64,000 nt of DNA from Larix kaempferi (lineage: Eukaryota > Streptophyta > Pinopsida > Pinales > Pinaceae): the NCBI GenBank assembly GCA_027924585.1, contig BSBM01001068.1:1022501-1086500 (forward strand). The letters run 5' to 3'. The notes beneath the pieces were generated by a model. The model saw only the letters and a list, made by a program, of their open reading frames with translations, did not search any database and was not told the DNA's origin. Positions 34,749 through 48,864 of this stretch are shown here, piece by piece (within the stretch, counting starts at the first letter, position 1; each line of letters begins with the position of its first letter). Made by a program: the position numbers and the translations under genes.

Positions 34749-35383
34749 CACACCACGTGTTATGTACATTAGCCATGATGTGGCACTTTTGTGCACCATT
34801 TTTGATGTACTTTGTATCTGCAGCACGAGTTGCCATGTATTTTATATCTATGGCATGAGTTGTCACATTTTGTGTAGGGCACGAGTTTCCATTGTACGTA
34901 CATTGGGAACCATGTTCCACTATTATCCAGAAATTGTATATGTTTGGATGAGTTTTATAGCCTCGATGTACATGGATTTTCAATTATGTGATTTATATAT
35001 CTCATTGTCTAATGTGGTTGTCTCCTGTTGTGTGTATCATGATGTGATGTTGTGTATGTTAACACCCAAAAAGTGCTCACTACCTCATCTACCCAGTACA
35101 TGACTCATTTGTCCATACTTCCTACCATATTTACCTTCAGAACCCTAAAATCCCATTAAAAATCCTCCAAAAGGCCACAAAACCATCAAAAAAGCCTCAA
35201 AAAGGCTAAAAACCCCTTTTCCCCCCAAAAATTATCCAAAATTCCTCCAAAATAGAAAAAACTCTCTAAAAAGGGAATAAAAAATATAAAAAAAAGGAGG
35301 AAAAAGGAGGAAAAAACTCTATACAGCTGACCTAAACCATATGGTTACCAAAACCATGGGCCAGCACTCCACCACTAAAAACC

Positions 35384-35391
35384 TATAAATA
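35384..35391 (+). promoter_or_regulatory. TATA box in the gypsy 5' LTR
   Basis: TATAAATA lies 327 bp into the LTR, and the same site occurs in the 3' LTR at 54426. Conservation in both LTRs supports a U3 promoter. Confidence 0.6.
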
Positions 35392-35531
35392 GGTGATGGA
35401 GACCCCTCATTTCATATCCACAGTAAAATACACCCTTACTCTGCCAAAATCACTCTTGAAAACCTAGCTCACCCTTGAGCTACTTTAACCATTGAGTGCC
35501 CCTTTTGGCCCATTTGCACCATTGGAGAAAG

Positions 35532-38500
35532 TGTGACATACCCCAATTTTGCAAAAATAATGTAATTATTTTATTATCTTCCTAAGACATTATGTTAAAT
35601 TTAATGCTAAGTAGGAATTGATGACTCAGCAGAGTCACCAGAAATGGAATGTAATTCTGAATATTTTATTATTAATAAATAAATTATGGGGACAACAGCA
35701 TGGGAGAGCTGTTAAAAGAGGTTACTGGTCTAACTGGTGGAGGGAACTAGGTGGAAAGGCAAAAGACAAGTGGCAGCATCCTCAAACACTTCCTAAGTTG
35801 CAAGTGGCAACTTCCCTATATTTTGGGGTCATGATTCCCCAAGAAAGTGGAATCTGAGCAGGTGGCTCATTAATGACAGTTAACCCAACTAAAACCTAGG
35901 CAATCTTTTAAATAGTACTCAATGAACTGAGCTGGGGGTTCAACATTGTTCTGGAGGGAGAATACATTCAGGTGAATGCTATTCAGGAGTCCCATTGAGG
36001 AAGAGGGAAAATATAGTAAGGGAGTGTTTGATATGGGATGCTGCTGTAACTTGGTTCCAGTTTAGCTGTTTTGGTTGAGTGAATTAATCTGTTGCACCTA
36101 GTTCCAGCCAGGAAGACCAGAGCAAGCTCGGGGGTCCTGAGAAGTGCTGTCTGGGCACTCTCCAGGAGTTGGTAGGGAGGAACAGCCTCCCATTGCTATT
36201 GTTGTCCACTGTTCGAAACAGGTTCTGCTACTTACTCCTGTTTGTTTATTAGGTATAAATGAAAGCATGTTATGTTTATCTTCATTATGTCTGAGTATTA
36301 ATTAAGTCAGTAGGAAATTTATAATCCCTGAATATCAGCAGTAGATTTAATAGTAGTTACTGTGTTAAGATTTCCCTCATATCATTATTATCGTATGGAT
36401 AAAATATTTTACAATGCATAATAAACAGTAGTAGTACTGTAAGTCATAGTGATTGTTGTAATTGTTAAATTTGGTTTATTTATTATAACACAGAAATAGA
36501 TACGTAGGGTTTAAGGGTACAAGTTATTCTATCTCTGGTATTTTTAATTCTTTAAACAATCATAGGAACTGTTTTAAACATAGCCATTTTAAATCACAGT
36601 TTTTATACTATTTATTAATGCCTTTCAGATTAGTTACAACGAATGCTAGAAAACAACTTCTACAATGATTAACTATCAAACCAAACAATGGTACCGAAAA
36701 CCTAGAAGAAGATCGACTCAGGTATTTGTTTACAGTTAACAAAATTATATGGTTTAAACACAGGAGAGATAACAGAAACATGTTTTGCTGGACATCAAGT
36801 TTATTTGTATGAACAGAGTCATAAATCAAACCATAGAACCGTCTCTTTTACCTTTAGCTTATTTAACGAGCTCAAATAGCTGTGTATTATCTTTTCTTCT
36901 TTTATTTTTTTAAATCTTAAATAACAGCAGAGTTGACTTCGTAACCACAGGGGAAGCAACTAAATCAAATCTTGACTGTGAAGTTCGACTACCATTCCCT
37001 AGGATTCACAAATCCTACGGTATTATTAATATTAAAAACCTAACCAAACACGATAAGCCCAAACAATCGGACAGAATCCGAAACTGTAGCATTTTTAACA
37101 ATTTAAACCCTATTATTTCAGTTTTAACTACTTATATAAATGCTAGGGTTTAAGACTGGGTTCCCATCTACGACCGCAATTTAATTCTATTCAAAACAGT
37201 ATGTAAATACAGAAAATCACAATGCACGCCACACTTATTTATATAGAAGGACTGTAACAAGTCGTATTTACAAAGCCTACATTACACATTAAAAGAAACA
37301 CTAACTAGCTCGAGGCTGAGCTTATACAAAGTAGCATTTTAATCCTGATAAGTCATAAGCTTTATAACAGAACAATATTTAGCTCACTATCGAGCTCTAA
37401 TCCCTTAAGTCGTAACTATCATATAAATGCACAGTACAGATAGAGTCTTATCCTGTTAATACACAAATTATATACACAAAAATTCTACTGTCGTATCAGT
37501 TTGAACCTCCCATCATTCCCAACCTTACAGGTGCCCAAACCTTGAAAACTCATTACCACGACTTTTACATATAGTTATAGCCTGTTTCTTATAGAAGCAT
37601 CCTACGTAAACTTAAAAACTTGAAACCATACACCAGCTATATTAAGGTATTATCCAAAAAAAAAAGGGTAATAATACCCCAAACAAAGTACAGGTATAGT
37701 ATCAAAACTTGAGGTCGTAACCCCGTCATTCTAAGCAGGCTCATAGCCTTTCTTATACATTACTAAACCCTAAACACCTCTAGCAACAAGTTTAAATTAC
37801 AAATGACCATAGTCAGTCTCAAAGACCAAATAGCATAGCACTAGCCACAAGGATGGCCCTTCTTATCAAACCATACAAACATCCAACAAGGAGGAATGCC
37901 ATGGTAAAAGACCAAGCTTACCCGGTTATGCAACCCACGGCCGTATCATGAAGTCACCCACTGCGAATGGAGTCCAAGCCTGCACAAAACAAAAACCTTA
38001 TCAACAACAAAATCATTTATATTTAACTGACGAGTCTTAAAATAACTTATCGTATTCAGAAATCAAGGATGAAACCCTTAGCTTACCAAGTTTTTAAATG
38101 AAGTCATGCTCAGTAAGTAGGCTGATAGCCGTGAGCAGCTGTAGGGTGAACCCTCTCGTTTTCACCGACACGAATCAGATGACTTATAACAAGGAGCATG
38201 TACAACCGTGGAAGCTTCAAACAAAATCAAGCCAAAAACTTAAGGCCACGCGGTGACAGGGGTTCTACAATAAACAAACAAAAATACAAACCCTAGAATG
38301 TTGACCAGTTACAGCTACTAAACAATGAACACGAATGACTCTCAGACTAAGCTAGGGACATTACGAAGGATGAGGCAGCAAGCAAGCTGTTAAACACTGC
38401 AATAATGGCAACCAGACCCGTAAGTGAACTCCAAGGATAAACCCTAGGCACTATAAGACTTCCATAGCTGTCAACAATTAGTGATAAAGACTTGCAGACA

Positions 38501-39982
38501 ATAACATTAAGCAAAGGAACGGCAATAGTCTGAGAACTGTAACAACGACGCCACTACTTAGCATAGACCTGGAGAGGTTGTAGAGAAGGACCCGAGCCCG
38601 AAGGCGAAGAAAATGACGAGGTAGGGTTTGATCCAGTGTTTTAAATCACCCCACACTTGGTCCTTGTTGAAACACGTAGCAGTTTAATAATTCAGAGTTG
38701 TGGGTCGAGGTTCTATAGTCCCACGAGGACTCCCAATAATTGTTAATCAATTAAAAAAATCATCATAAGAATATCCATTTACGATATTATTTCATAGTGT
38801 AAACTTTCCAAATTACCATATTCATCCATGCTGTCGATTATTGTTTTGGATTAACCATATTACTCGAATCAATAATCTTTACAAACATCGCAATGGATGA
38901 TATTTTCATCATTGATGCTAAATAAGAACTCCTTTTAAATATATAAAGAATAAGTAGTGTATGGATTTTTACAATGGCTAAGTCCTTATATTATTCATAT
39001 AACAATCAAAAAACCCTTGGATGAAGTCTTCAATACATAGTATTATATTTTCAACAAACTCTTCCTTAAACAATAGCAATCGAGAATAAGATTGTACGTT
39101 GGTCTCAAACATAGAACATTTGTTAATTTTTTATAAAATCTCCAAGGTAGAAGCTATCAAGTAAACCATTACTAGATTGCAAATTGATCACCAATATTTA
39201 TAGCCATCTTGATGCGACAGAATAAAAGATACAATATCTCTATCATTACTCTAAGTTATTGTAGAGAGGTAGAGCATAAATAACTGACGTTTTATGTTGA
39301 GATAGTATTGCAGGGATGGGTAAAAACTTGTTACTGATTCATGATGGAACTTTAACTGGCAGATAGCAAACTATACAACTTATTGTTATTTGCTTAAGAA
39401 AGACTAGACCTGTGTTATCTTTAATACACAACGTGTTTAATAAAGTATGATCATGAAAAACAAGTGCAGTTTTCAATTAAAAACAACTACTTAAATCATA
39501 AACAATAGAAGGCAGGTATCGACAAGACATAGTGATATCTTTAACTCCCAAGCTGAGCAATTAAAAGTATAAGACAAACTTATTCTAAATTCTGAACTGA
39601 GCATGAAGCAAAAGTATTCTACCTTAAGGAGCTTGATAAACCTGGTTAGCATCTTTAGACCTATTCATTGAATGAGTTGGTAAAGATAAATTGACTTATG
39701 AGGCCCGACATTACCTGTGTATCTGTAAGCGAAGAAATAAATTGGTGCATTAGCTCGAAAGCTAAGTAAGCCAGTCCATCATCGCATTTTCCCCCTTGCG
39801 GTTGAAAAACAGAAAAACAATCAGCAACAATTAAGAAATTCATAATAATATTTACGTACAACAAAGACCATTCAGACATCTGTACAATCACATAAGTTAA
39901 ACAGATAGCTAAATGACGGCATTTAATACAATTATTGCTATCTTAAAATTTTAAATTTTTCTGAAAATTTCAGGTTTTGACA
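35532..39982. mobile_element. 4.45-kb LTR-like insertion inside the gypsy 5' LTR (probable solo LTR)
   Basis: Ends are TGTGACATAC...GGTTTTGACA and the target duplication is a perfect GAAAG (35527-35531 and 39983-39987). The empty site is preserved in the 3' LTR near 54570, which fixes the borders. It is related to 12238-16538 and contains no gag or pol. The insertion is younger than the gypsy element it sits in. A solo LTR of a long-LTR gypsy family is the likeliest reading; a non-coding LARD-type element remains possible. Confidence 0.85.
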
Positions 39983-40253
39983 GAAAGAGAAGGCGCAAAG
40001 TTGGAGTTTGGAGCAACCCTCTTGGATCATTGCAAGAAATTCACCAACCTCTACATTTGAGGTAAAGTTTTAATACAAAAGAAAACCATTTATATTCCAT
40101 GTTTTGTTATGTTTCTTAATGCTCATGCTAGTTTAGAATTTATATTGTTTTAGCATTTTAATTTACTGTTTATTGAACTTCTACTAAGGAGTCCATTCTC
40201 CTTAGTAGGTGCTCATTTGCACAAGCTAGGGTGAAAACCCTAGCTACAGTTTT

Positions 40254-40269
40254 TGGCGACTCCCCTTGG
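40254..40269 (+). promoter_or_regulatory. Candidate primer-binding site
   Basis: TGGCGACTCCCCTTGG begins six bases after the 5' LTR. TGG at this place is the usual complement of a tRNA CCA end. I could not say which tRNA it matches. Confidence 0.5.
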
Positions 40270-40339
40270 TTTGAATTTCTGGTTATAGTTTTTACATATT
40301 TTCCTGTCTTTTCCTTTCGGCTGTCCCTTTCGGCTGCCG

Positions 40340-42096
40340 TAAACCGTGTCTTTTACCCCCGCAGTTGCGTTCCTACCACGTCTTTCAGGCACTTACCTAC
40401 GACCTGACTGCGTCTCTCAAACTGTTTCCGGTGACCTGCCGGCGGATTCAAGTCTATTACCTGCGATCCGACCGCGGCTAATTAGCTTGTTTGTTGCGAT
40501 CCAACTGCCGCTGTTAAAAAATTTTTGGCATTTCGCTTGCGGCTTTCAGCCAGTTTTCTACAACCCGCCTACGTCTGTCGGCCCTTTTCCCGCATTCCGA
40601 CTGCGGCTTTCAGCCATTTTCGTGCAACCTACCTATGACTTTTTACCAGTTTCCTACGGTCTGACCGCGTCTTTCGGCCAAAAACCCGCAACCTATCCGC
40701 GACTGTTTCTCTATTTCCCGCGGTCCGACCACCACTATTTGCCACAGACCCGCGGTCTGCTTTCTGCACTTTTTTCCCTGTTTTGAACCCAACACTTTAC
40801 TACACTATTTTCTGCATCTGCACAGCCATCTGTCCTACCTGCAGCCATACTTCCTTACAGCCTTTTTTGTAGTTTTATTTCTATTGCATTACAAAATCAT
40901 TTTTTAAAAAAATTCAGCATTTTAATTGAAAAAGAGAAAAGTTTGCATTTAAAATTTTACATTCTATTAGAAAGTTGCCCCCCTTGTGGCACTTTTATTT
41001 GGGTTCATCACCTCACACGCACACACTCTGTCACCTAATTCAAGTGAGCCTTAAAAAACTACTTAACACAACCAACATTCTAACCCCACTTCGGGAACAC
41101 ATAAGAATTTTTGTAGTTAGGTAGGATCGGGGGGATAGGCATCCAAATAACACCCCTCGGTTGCTTACACTTGAGACATAGCTGTTGTCCATTAGGGAAC
41201 CAAAATCCCCTAGTATTTTTTGGCACGATCACAACCAGTTTATCAGAGGGCCTCTCCCTTAGGAGGGTTGAAGTCGCCAGACTGGTTCCAGAGGCCTGAG
41301 TGGAATACCTCAATCCATTCAGTAACCGAAGGCTACCTTTCGCAGTTCTCGGGGTATCCCTGTATGGGGATACAGCGGTAAAAGGACCAAATGGTAGATT
41401 CACCTTTTCTGGACATGTCATGAACGGGGTATCTTAGTTACCTTTCTTCTAGGATTGACTTCCCGGTGTCCCTCCCGGTAGGGGGATATCTTTAGCCATT
41501 TGGCTCTCCTATCCATATTGTCTGACTTGGATTTCATCACCTTGCAGAGGATATGTCTAGTTGAGTCAAAATACTATTTAGTTAGGTGTTTGCATGCTCC
41601 CTTACCTCCTTTTGGTCTAGTGAGTCCACTATTTTTATTTTTTAGCAAACCTGCTGCTTGTTGGTATTCTGACCATTTCTGTTGATACTCCACTTATTGT
41701 AGCACAACTGTTACAGTAAGTGTTTTGAGTTGGTTGTTGGCCTGAGTGCCATATTTTTTAAGCTCTCCTTCTGCACACTCGGTTGCATTAGGGTTTTTGA
41801 GCTGTTTTTTCACTCAACACAACCCCAGATATTTGACACCATTTGTCACCATTGAGTCCCCGAGACATTCTCGGTGCCTCCGGGGAGAGCCCCCATAGCA
41901 CGGTTCACTTGACACCTCCCATCATAGACATAGATCTTCATCACTTGATACCACTCATCATAGATCTTGAGCCTTGTCACTTGACTCCACTCGTCAACGG
42001 CATAGATCTCCGTCGCCCGAGCTAGATGCCCCCTATTTTACCTCTGATTCTAAGGCAGAGTCCGAGAACCCCATTTACACTTCACCAACCAGTCCC
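40340..42096 (+). other. Gypsy leader: GC-rich degenerate repeats and a non-coding block
   Basis: 40370-40770 holds eight or nine degenerate repeats, about 45-60 bp apart, built on GCGNTCCGACCGCGGC-like sequence followed by CTTTCRGCC. 40800-41070 is T-rich. 41080-41480 is a G/C-balanced block with short inverted repeats, such as CCCTCCCGGTAGGGGG near 41470, which looks structured. A minus-strand frame of 113 codons there (41080-41421) has no recognisable domain and I do not call it a gene. The leader ends at the likely gag ATG. Confidence 0.6.
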
Positions 42097-45000
42097 ATGG
42101 CTGGCGTGACTTCCACCCCTTTCTTTGCAGGGACCATTGATGGAGCATCCACCACCACACCAGCTACCACACCTGCTTTGGGTATGCCCTCGATGGGGCC
42201 CACCTCTACCATTCCGATCACTGCACCCATTCCAATAGATGGAATACCTATTCCCACTCCATCAGTGACTCACACTACTCTTGGAGGTGCAGGACTGTCC
42301 CATACCACGTTCGTCCCTACACTTGGGGGAAACCTCCCAAACCCTGCCCCTACACTTGGGGGCATTGGCCCCAACATAGTCCAACCCACTATTATGTCAC
42401 ATCCTTCTACTAGTTTGCCATTCATGGCTAGACTGACTAACGATCCTATCAGACACGACCCTGTGTGGCCTCACATGCCCACCAAGCTCCCCTTTGACAT
42501 CCCTAAGTTTGAGGGAAAGGCAGGTGAGGACCCCCAGAACCATATTATGTCCTTCCATCTATGTTGTTCCTCCAACTCCATAGTGGACGACTCTGTCTGC
42601 CTCCGTCTGTTACAGCGCACCTTCACTGGCTCTGCAGCTAAGTGGTATATCGAGCAGCCCCATGGGACCCATGCCACCTTTACTTCCCTTGCCTCAACCT
42701 TCATGCAGTTCTTTCAGTTACCTGTCCACTATGACGCGGGAGTTGAGATCCTACTGTCTTGCAGACAGAACACGGCTACCCACATCACTGACCACATTCA
42801 TGAGTGGCGTCAACGCCGCAGCCTCTGCAAAATCAAGTTAGACAACCGTATCTTCTTAGATTGGTTTCTAAAATACCTCCTTCCTGTCATTTCCAAGGAT
42901 GTGGCATCTGAATGACCCCAGTCTGAAGAAGAGCCCATCCTCAAAGCCCAGCAATTTGACCTCATTTACGCCCAGTCGAGTTATCTCTATACCATCATAC
43001 CTAACGCCCCTCACGACGATTCCTCCCAACACGATGCGCCGGGGGCATTACATGCCGCAGACGGCATCATTGGTCGTGTTACCTTGCATCCCCAACCCTT
43101 TTCCATAGCACGTCCTAGCCCTGCCCCCGGCCTTTCACGGGCTACATCTCAATCCAGAGCAACCAATTCGTATGCTCCTATGACACATCACCACCATTCT
43201 CACGGACCCTCATGTCCACCGCAGTGCTTTGGACATGTGTCCCCCGCTTATGCTCCCTCGGCTGCACCTCAGCCGTATTACCATCCAGAGGCTACCTCAG
43301 CTCCTGTGTCCTTGCAAGCCCAATTGACTTATTACCTGCCATAGGAAGCCCATGCGGCAAACCCACAGCCCGCTCCGCAGACGTATCAGCAACCCCCACA
43401 AGGTTCAGCACCTACGCAGCCTCCGCCTACTTATTATCCACCGCAGCCTTCTCCCGCACCTGGACAACCCCAGAACCCACCTATTGCTCAAGGGCAAGTT
43501 TACGCCCAACAGAATCCGCAACAGAACCAAAACAACCAGCGCCAACAGGGCCAGCAAAACCATGGCAAAGGTCGTAACCGTGGGAACAACCCCCCTCCCG
43601 ACCAAGGTGGTCAACCTCCTAATCCCCCAGACAACAATAATGCGGCACCTGCCAACCAAAACCCTGATCGGCCACCCAAGCAAGCTAAAAATCCTAATTT
43701 GTGAACAAACCATCCTTGTTCTATTTGTGGGGTCTATGGCCACTACACACATGCTTGCCCACATTTGGAGCGAGCTCGACAACTCTGGGTTGATGATGCC
43801 CATTGCCAAGGGCATGCAGCTCCTCAAGCACTGCCCAACCCCCCACCCCCTGAGCAACCACCTTTGGTAGTGCAGAACCCCTTACCAACTCAAGGCATAG
43901 TGAACACTCAGCCGTTGGCTCCCCCTCAGAGCAACGTGCCACCACAACAATAGATCACTTATGCTACTCCTGATCAACCCATGTTCGACTCAGGTACTCA
44001 CCACTTATTGATGATGTCATCTCCTGATGTCAACCTCCAAACCCGTCGGAATCAATACGGCTCCACCCCTGAAGCCCCTCCCGCCGAAAAAAACACTAAT
44101 GCTCATCCCACTGATCAAACGTTACGTATACCTCTGGCTCCACTTGATGGCACCGCCAAAGCACCTCATTTCCCACTTCGTCGTATCAATAATAACCCTA
44201 ATGCTCAGGCTGCATCAAATTACAACATTGTAGATGACTTAGCCCAATCTCCCACATCCATGTCTGCGTTAGATGTCTTCAAAAACTGTCCTTCACAGCG
44301 CAAGATTTTGCTCTCCACCATTGGCGCTATTGATCCAAATGATTCACAACTGATGGCATTTGATTTGGACCAGTCTGAACCACGCCTGCCTTCCACTTTA
44401 GCATTCCAAGTTTCTGTTTCCGTTCTGAATCTTGTCATCCATCGGTGCATTATCGATGAAGGTGCCTCTACATGTGTTATGTCCACATTCGTTTGGCAGA
44501 AGTTGGGATCCCCTACTCTCCAACAGTCCACCACTGCGTTGCGAGCCTATGACGGTCGTTTGGCTCAACCCCAAGGCCTATTAGCTAACATCCCTATCCA
44601 GCTGGCTGGTAAAACCGTTCTCATTGACATAGAGGTCATCAATGCCCAACTTGATTATAACCTCTTACTTGGCCGCAGCTACATGTATGCCATACGGGCA
44701 GTTGCCTCCTTCATTTTTCATACAATGATGTTCCCCCATGACGGACGCGTGGTCAAGGTCGACCAACTCACCTACTACGATCCAAATGCCCCCACTGCAC
44801 CCGAAAATGTTCTCCCCATGATTGAACAACCTGTTAGTGGTGCCGCTACCTCGTTTGTTTCCTCCATGGGTCCTGGAGTTTACTCAGATCCACCGATGAC
44901 TTCCACATTCCAATCCATTCCTCCCCCGTCACCCGCGACCGACGTCTCTAACCTTTGTACTCTTTCACATAATACACAAACACCCAACATTCAACCGCCC

Positions 45001-48000
45001 TTGTTACCTAAACCACCATTGGCACCTAGTCACATTGGTGTTACACCCATCCACACAATCCCCTTCCTAATCCCTCCCTCGGGAGTAGTAAGCGCCCTGG
45101 TTATGGCTACCCTCAGCCTCCCTAGGTTAACCTTAGGATTACCCGTGTGGTATCTTTCGCCTCCCGTTCCCCCGCCGACACCAAATATCATCCTCCAACC
45201 GGTGCAACCCATTGTCACTACTAGTCAACCACCTCCCGGTGTCGCTACCCCCTTCGTCATCTACGAATCCCCCTCCTCTTATCAAGCCCACTGGGGGCAG
45301 AGGCCCACAACCATACACTGCTGTACCCCCTCCCAATGCAGTTAAACCCCCTCTCGTGTTTCGTGCTCCCCCCAAATGCTCGTTGTGTGATGAGTTAGGC
45401 CATCCGACTCATCAATGTCCACACTTACCTGCATTACAAGAACACATGCAAATGCTTGACGATGACCCCAACATCCCGGTTGTCGAACTCGACCCAACCC
45501 CTAAGCCTCATGATAAATCATTGCGTACCAACCACCCTTGTGCCATATGTGGTATTTACGGCCACTACTCACATCACTGTCCCGATCTCCCAGATTACAG
45601 AGCAGCTCTCTATGAGATGAATAATTTGGACCTTGAGACGGCACCCCCCACCATTGAGGAGATCCACCCCTCAGTATCATCTCCATCCGGGGAGATTAAT
45701 ACCATTTATATGATCTCTTCGACTCCCACTCCCTTGTCAACCGATTTGACAACTCGAACTTTCCACAATGATGAGGAGTTTCTAGAGGTTCTCACTGCCC
45801 CGGATTATCCCTGGGACGACATGCACCTTCGTTCCTATTTTCTCCCAGAAGAATCCTCCTCTACCACCGCTACCCAATTCGCGGTTGAGTCCAAATATTT
45901 CCTTCCTACTAAAGTCGATTGGTTTAAGGATCCTATTCCTGCTCCTGATGCCTTTGAGGAAGGAAACATGGCCAATATCTCTCCCATCATCCACATCGAT
46001 ATATCCGACACACCTGGTGCTCTTGAAATCATTACCTTAGGAGCCTCCTGCAGTGAGCATGAGGTTGGAGCATACAAAAAACTTTTCCAAGAATTCTGTG
46101 ATGTCTTTGCCTGGTCCTATACCGAAATTCCTGGTCTTGACCCCGCCATTATAGAGTACCACATTGACACATGGCCTGATGTACCCCCCATTCATTAGAA
46201 ACAACGACCCATTCATCCTTCCAAGCTACCCGCTGTTAAAGCCAAGGTTGAGAAACTTTGCAAAGAAGGATTCATTTATGCTATTGCTTATACCACTTGG
46301 GTTTCAAATCCCATTCCTGTTAACAAAAAGCAAGGCACCATTAGAGTATGCACTGACTTCCGTGATTTAAACCGTGCTTGTCCCAAGGACAACTTCCCCA
46401 CGCCATTTATTGACCAACTCATCGATGTGTGTGCGGGGCATGAAGTCCTCTCTTTCATGGATGGTTTTTCCAGATACAATCAAATTCAGATCCGTAAGGA
46501 GGATCAGTACAAGACTACCTTTACCACCCCTTGGGGCACCTTTTCCTATCACGTCATGCCTTTCGGCCTAAAAAATGCTGGCGCCACCTTCCAGCGGGCC
46601 ATGACCTATTGTTTTCATGACTTGGTCCATATCCTTCTAGTCTATCTTAATGACCTTACAGCTCATTCTCGGAAATGATCTGACCACCTTAACGACCTCC
46701 GGCAAGTTTTTCTGCGTTGTCACAAATATAAAATCCGCTTAAACCCACACAAGTGTGTCTTTTGCGTTCCAGCAGGCCGGTTGTTGGGTTTCATTGTTTC
46801 CCAGCAAGGAATTACTATTGATCCCCTAAAAGTCCAAGCCATCTTAGACCTTCCCTCTCCTCGCGCGCTTCGGCAACTCTAGAGTCTGCAGGGGCGGTCC
46901 AATTTCCTTCGTCGCTTTGTTCCTGATTATGCCACCAAAGTTCATGGATTCTTACACCTGGTTCGTACCCACATACCCTTTGTTTGAGGTGAGCAAGCAT
47001 AAGCGACATTCGAAGCCCTCAAGAAATCTCTCACACAAGCCCCCTTGATCTCCCCTCCGGATTTCTCTCAGGACTTCATCCTTTACGTCTCGGCATCCGA
47101 GCATGCCATGTTCGGCGTCTTGGTTCAAGAAGACGCCTCTCGCCAAGAGCATGTCATTTATTATGTCAGCCAGACCTTGTTTGGACCACCCCTACGTTAC
47201 CCATACGAGGAGAGACTAGCCCTAGCTGTGGTATTTTCCGTCCAAAAATTGCAACACTACATTTTACTTAGTCATACCACAGTCATCGCCGACTCCAAGC
47301 CCATGGTCTATCTCCTAAACCGGTGGTTCCTGCAAGGTCGTGTTGCAAAATGGGTCATTATCCTCCAGGAATATGACCTCACTTTTAGAACTCCCAAGAG
47401 CACCAAAGCCCTCGCGCTTACCCAGCTCATCACCGATCTCCCATCCCTTCTGTCGTCCCCCCAGATCTCCGATGAGTTACCCGACAATCACTTGTTCACC
47501 ATCTCGTCTGATGACCCTTGGTACGGTGATATTTTTTTATACCTTCACACACAAAATTTTAGACCCAACGTTCGTCGTGATGGACGTCGTTGTATCCGTC
47601 ACCATGCCTCTCGATATCTCCTCTTAGGCGATGTCCTTTACCGGCGAGGGGTTGACACGATCCTCCGTCGTTGCCTTACACACGAGGAAGCCGAACACGT
47701 CCTCAATGACTGTCATAGTGGTGCCTGCAGCGAACATTTCTCTGGAATGGCCACCGCCAAAAGGTCGTCTGCGCCGGATATTTCTGGCCCACACTCTTTA
47801 CCGACTGCATCACAGCGGTCAAACATTGCCATAATTGCCAACTTTTTTCCCCCAAGGCCCGGACACCACCTGCTCCGTTACACCCAGTCATCACCGTTGG
47901 TCCCTTTTGCAAGTGGGCCATCGACTTCATGGAGTGTAAACCCCCATCTGCCAACGGCCATAAATACATCATTATCGCCGTCGATTACTTCACCAAATGG

Positions 48001-48762
48001 GCCAAAGCCATGCCCACTTTCAATTGTACTGCTCACACCGCTGCCCGTTTCTTTTTTAACCACGTTATCACTCGATTCAGGGTTCCCAAACAGTTGATCT
48101 CAGACCATGGTTCACACTTCGAAGATTCCATTTGGCGCGATTTATCCACCCTTCTCAAGTTCGAACATTAGTACTCCTCTGCTTACTACCCCCAAGGGAA
48201 TGGTCAAGTAGAGGCCATTAACAATATTCTTAAAACCATCCTGCAACGCACTATTGATCGGCATAACTCCAATTGGCACCACATGTTGTTCCCTGCCTTA
48301 TGGGCTTACCGTACCTCTACCAAGACCACCACTGATTTTACCCCGTTTCATTTAGTTCACGGTGTAGAGTCTTTCCTCCCCATCGAGTGTTAGATACCTG
48401 TCTTACACATCGCCGTCGAGCTTCTCCCAGATACCTCCCCACTTGAGCAACATCTGCTTTCCCTCGAACAAGCTGATGAAGACCGTCATGCCACTCTCCA
48501 TACCATTGAAGCTGCCAAGAACCGCTCTAAGGCTAGTTACGACAAACATGTACACCCTCGAACTTTCCATGAAGGGGACCTCGTCCTCGCCTATGACCAA
48601 GGCCACGACAAAACCGGTAAAGGGAAGTTTGAATCCATGTGGAAAGGCCCTTACATCGTGCAAACCTGCCTCGGCAATGGGGCATACATTTTAACTGACT
48701 CCGAAGGTCGCCCTTTGCGCAACCCTCGTAATGGGTTGTATCTTAAACGCTTTTATCCCTAA
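42097..48762 (+). pseudogene. Gypsy gag-pol polyprotein (decayed)
   Basis: ATG 42097 (MAGVTSTPF) is the first methionine before the gag homology. Domains: gag (PFDIPKFEGKAGEDPQNHI, LQRTFTGSAAKWY, to 42915), Pro/Gln-rich linker, zinc knuckle (43717-43758), protease (IIDEGAS near 44455, LDYNLLLGRSYM), Pro-rich linker with two more knuckles (45377-45418, 45539-45580), RT (46200-46800), RNase H (47085-47420), integrase (zinc HCHNC; D at 47923, D at 48103, E at 48211) and a C-terminal GKFESMWKGPYIV segment. Frameshifts lie near 45260 and 47760. Stops include 42913, 43342, 46196, 46676, 46880, 46985, 47000, 48169 and 48391. The RT box reads YLND (Asn at 46649) instead of YLDD, so RT itself would be dead. 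Confidence 0.93.
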
Positions 48763-48864
48763 ATAACTCGCGGCCCCATTGGTCCATATTGTACAGTTTG
48801 CTCTCTTTTTGTTTTTCACCTTTTTTACCATACTCTCACATTCATCATTTTTGCATGACCACAG

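Larger units (their letters stand above)
35057..40248 (+). mobile_element. 5' LTR of the gypsy element, interrupted
   Basis: The LTR begins TGTTAACACCC and ends CTAGCTACA. After removal of 35532-39982 and one 5-bp duplication, 736 bp remain, matching the 740-bp 3' LTR. The final segment includes GGTGAAAACCCTAGCTAC, which contains a small inverted repeat. Confidence 0.9.

Noticed and set aside
40346-40786. 146-codon frame over the GC-rich leader repeats
   Set aside because: Its first codon is not ATG and the protein repeats only mirror the DNA repeats.
41080-41421. 113-codon minus-strand frame in the gypsy leader
   Set aside because: No recognisable domain and it lies in a structured-looking leader; openness alone is weak evidence at this length.
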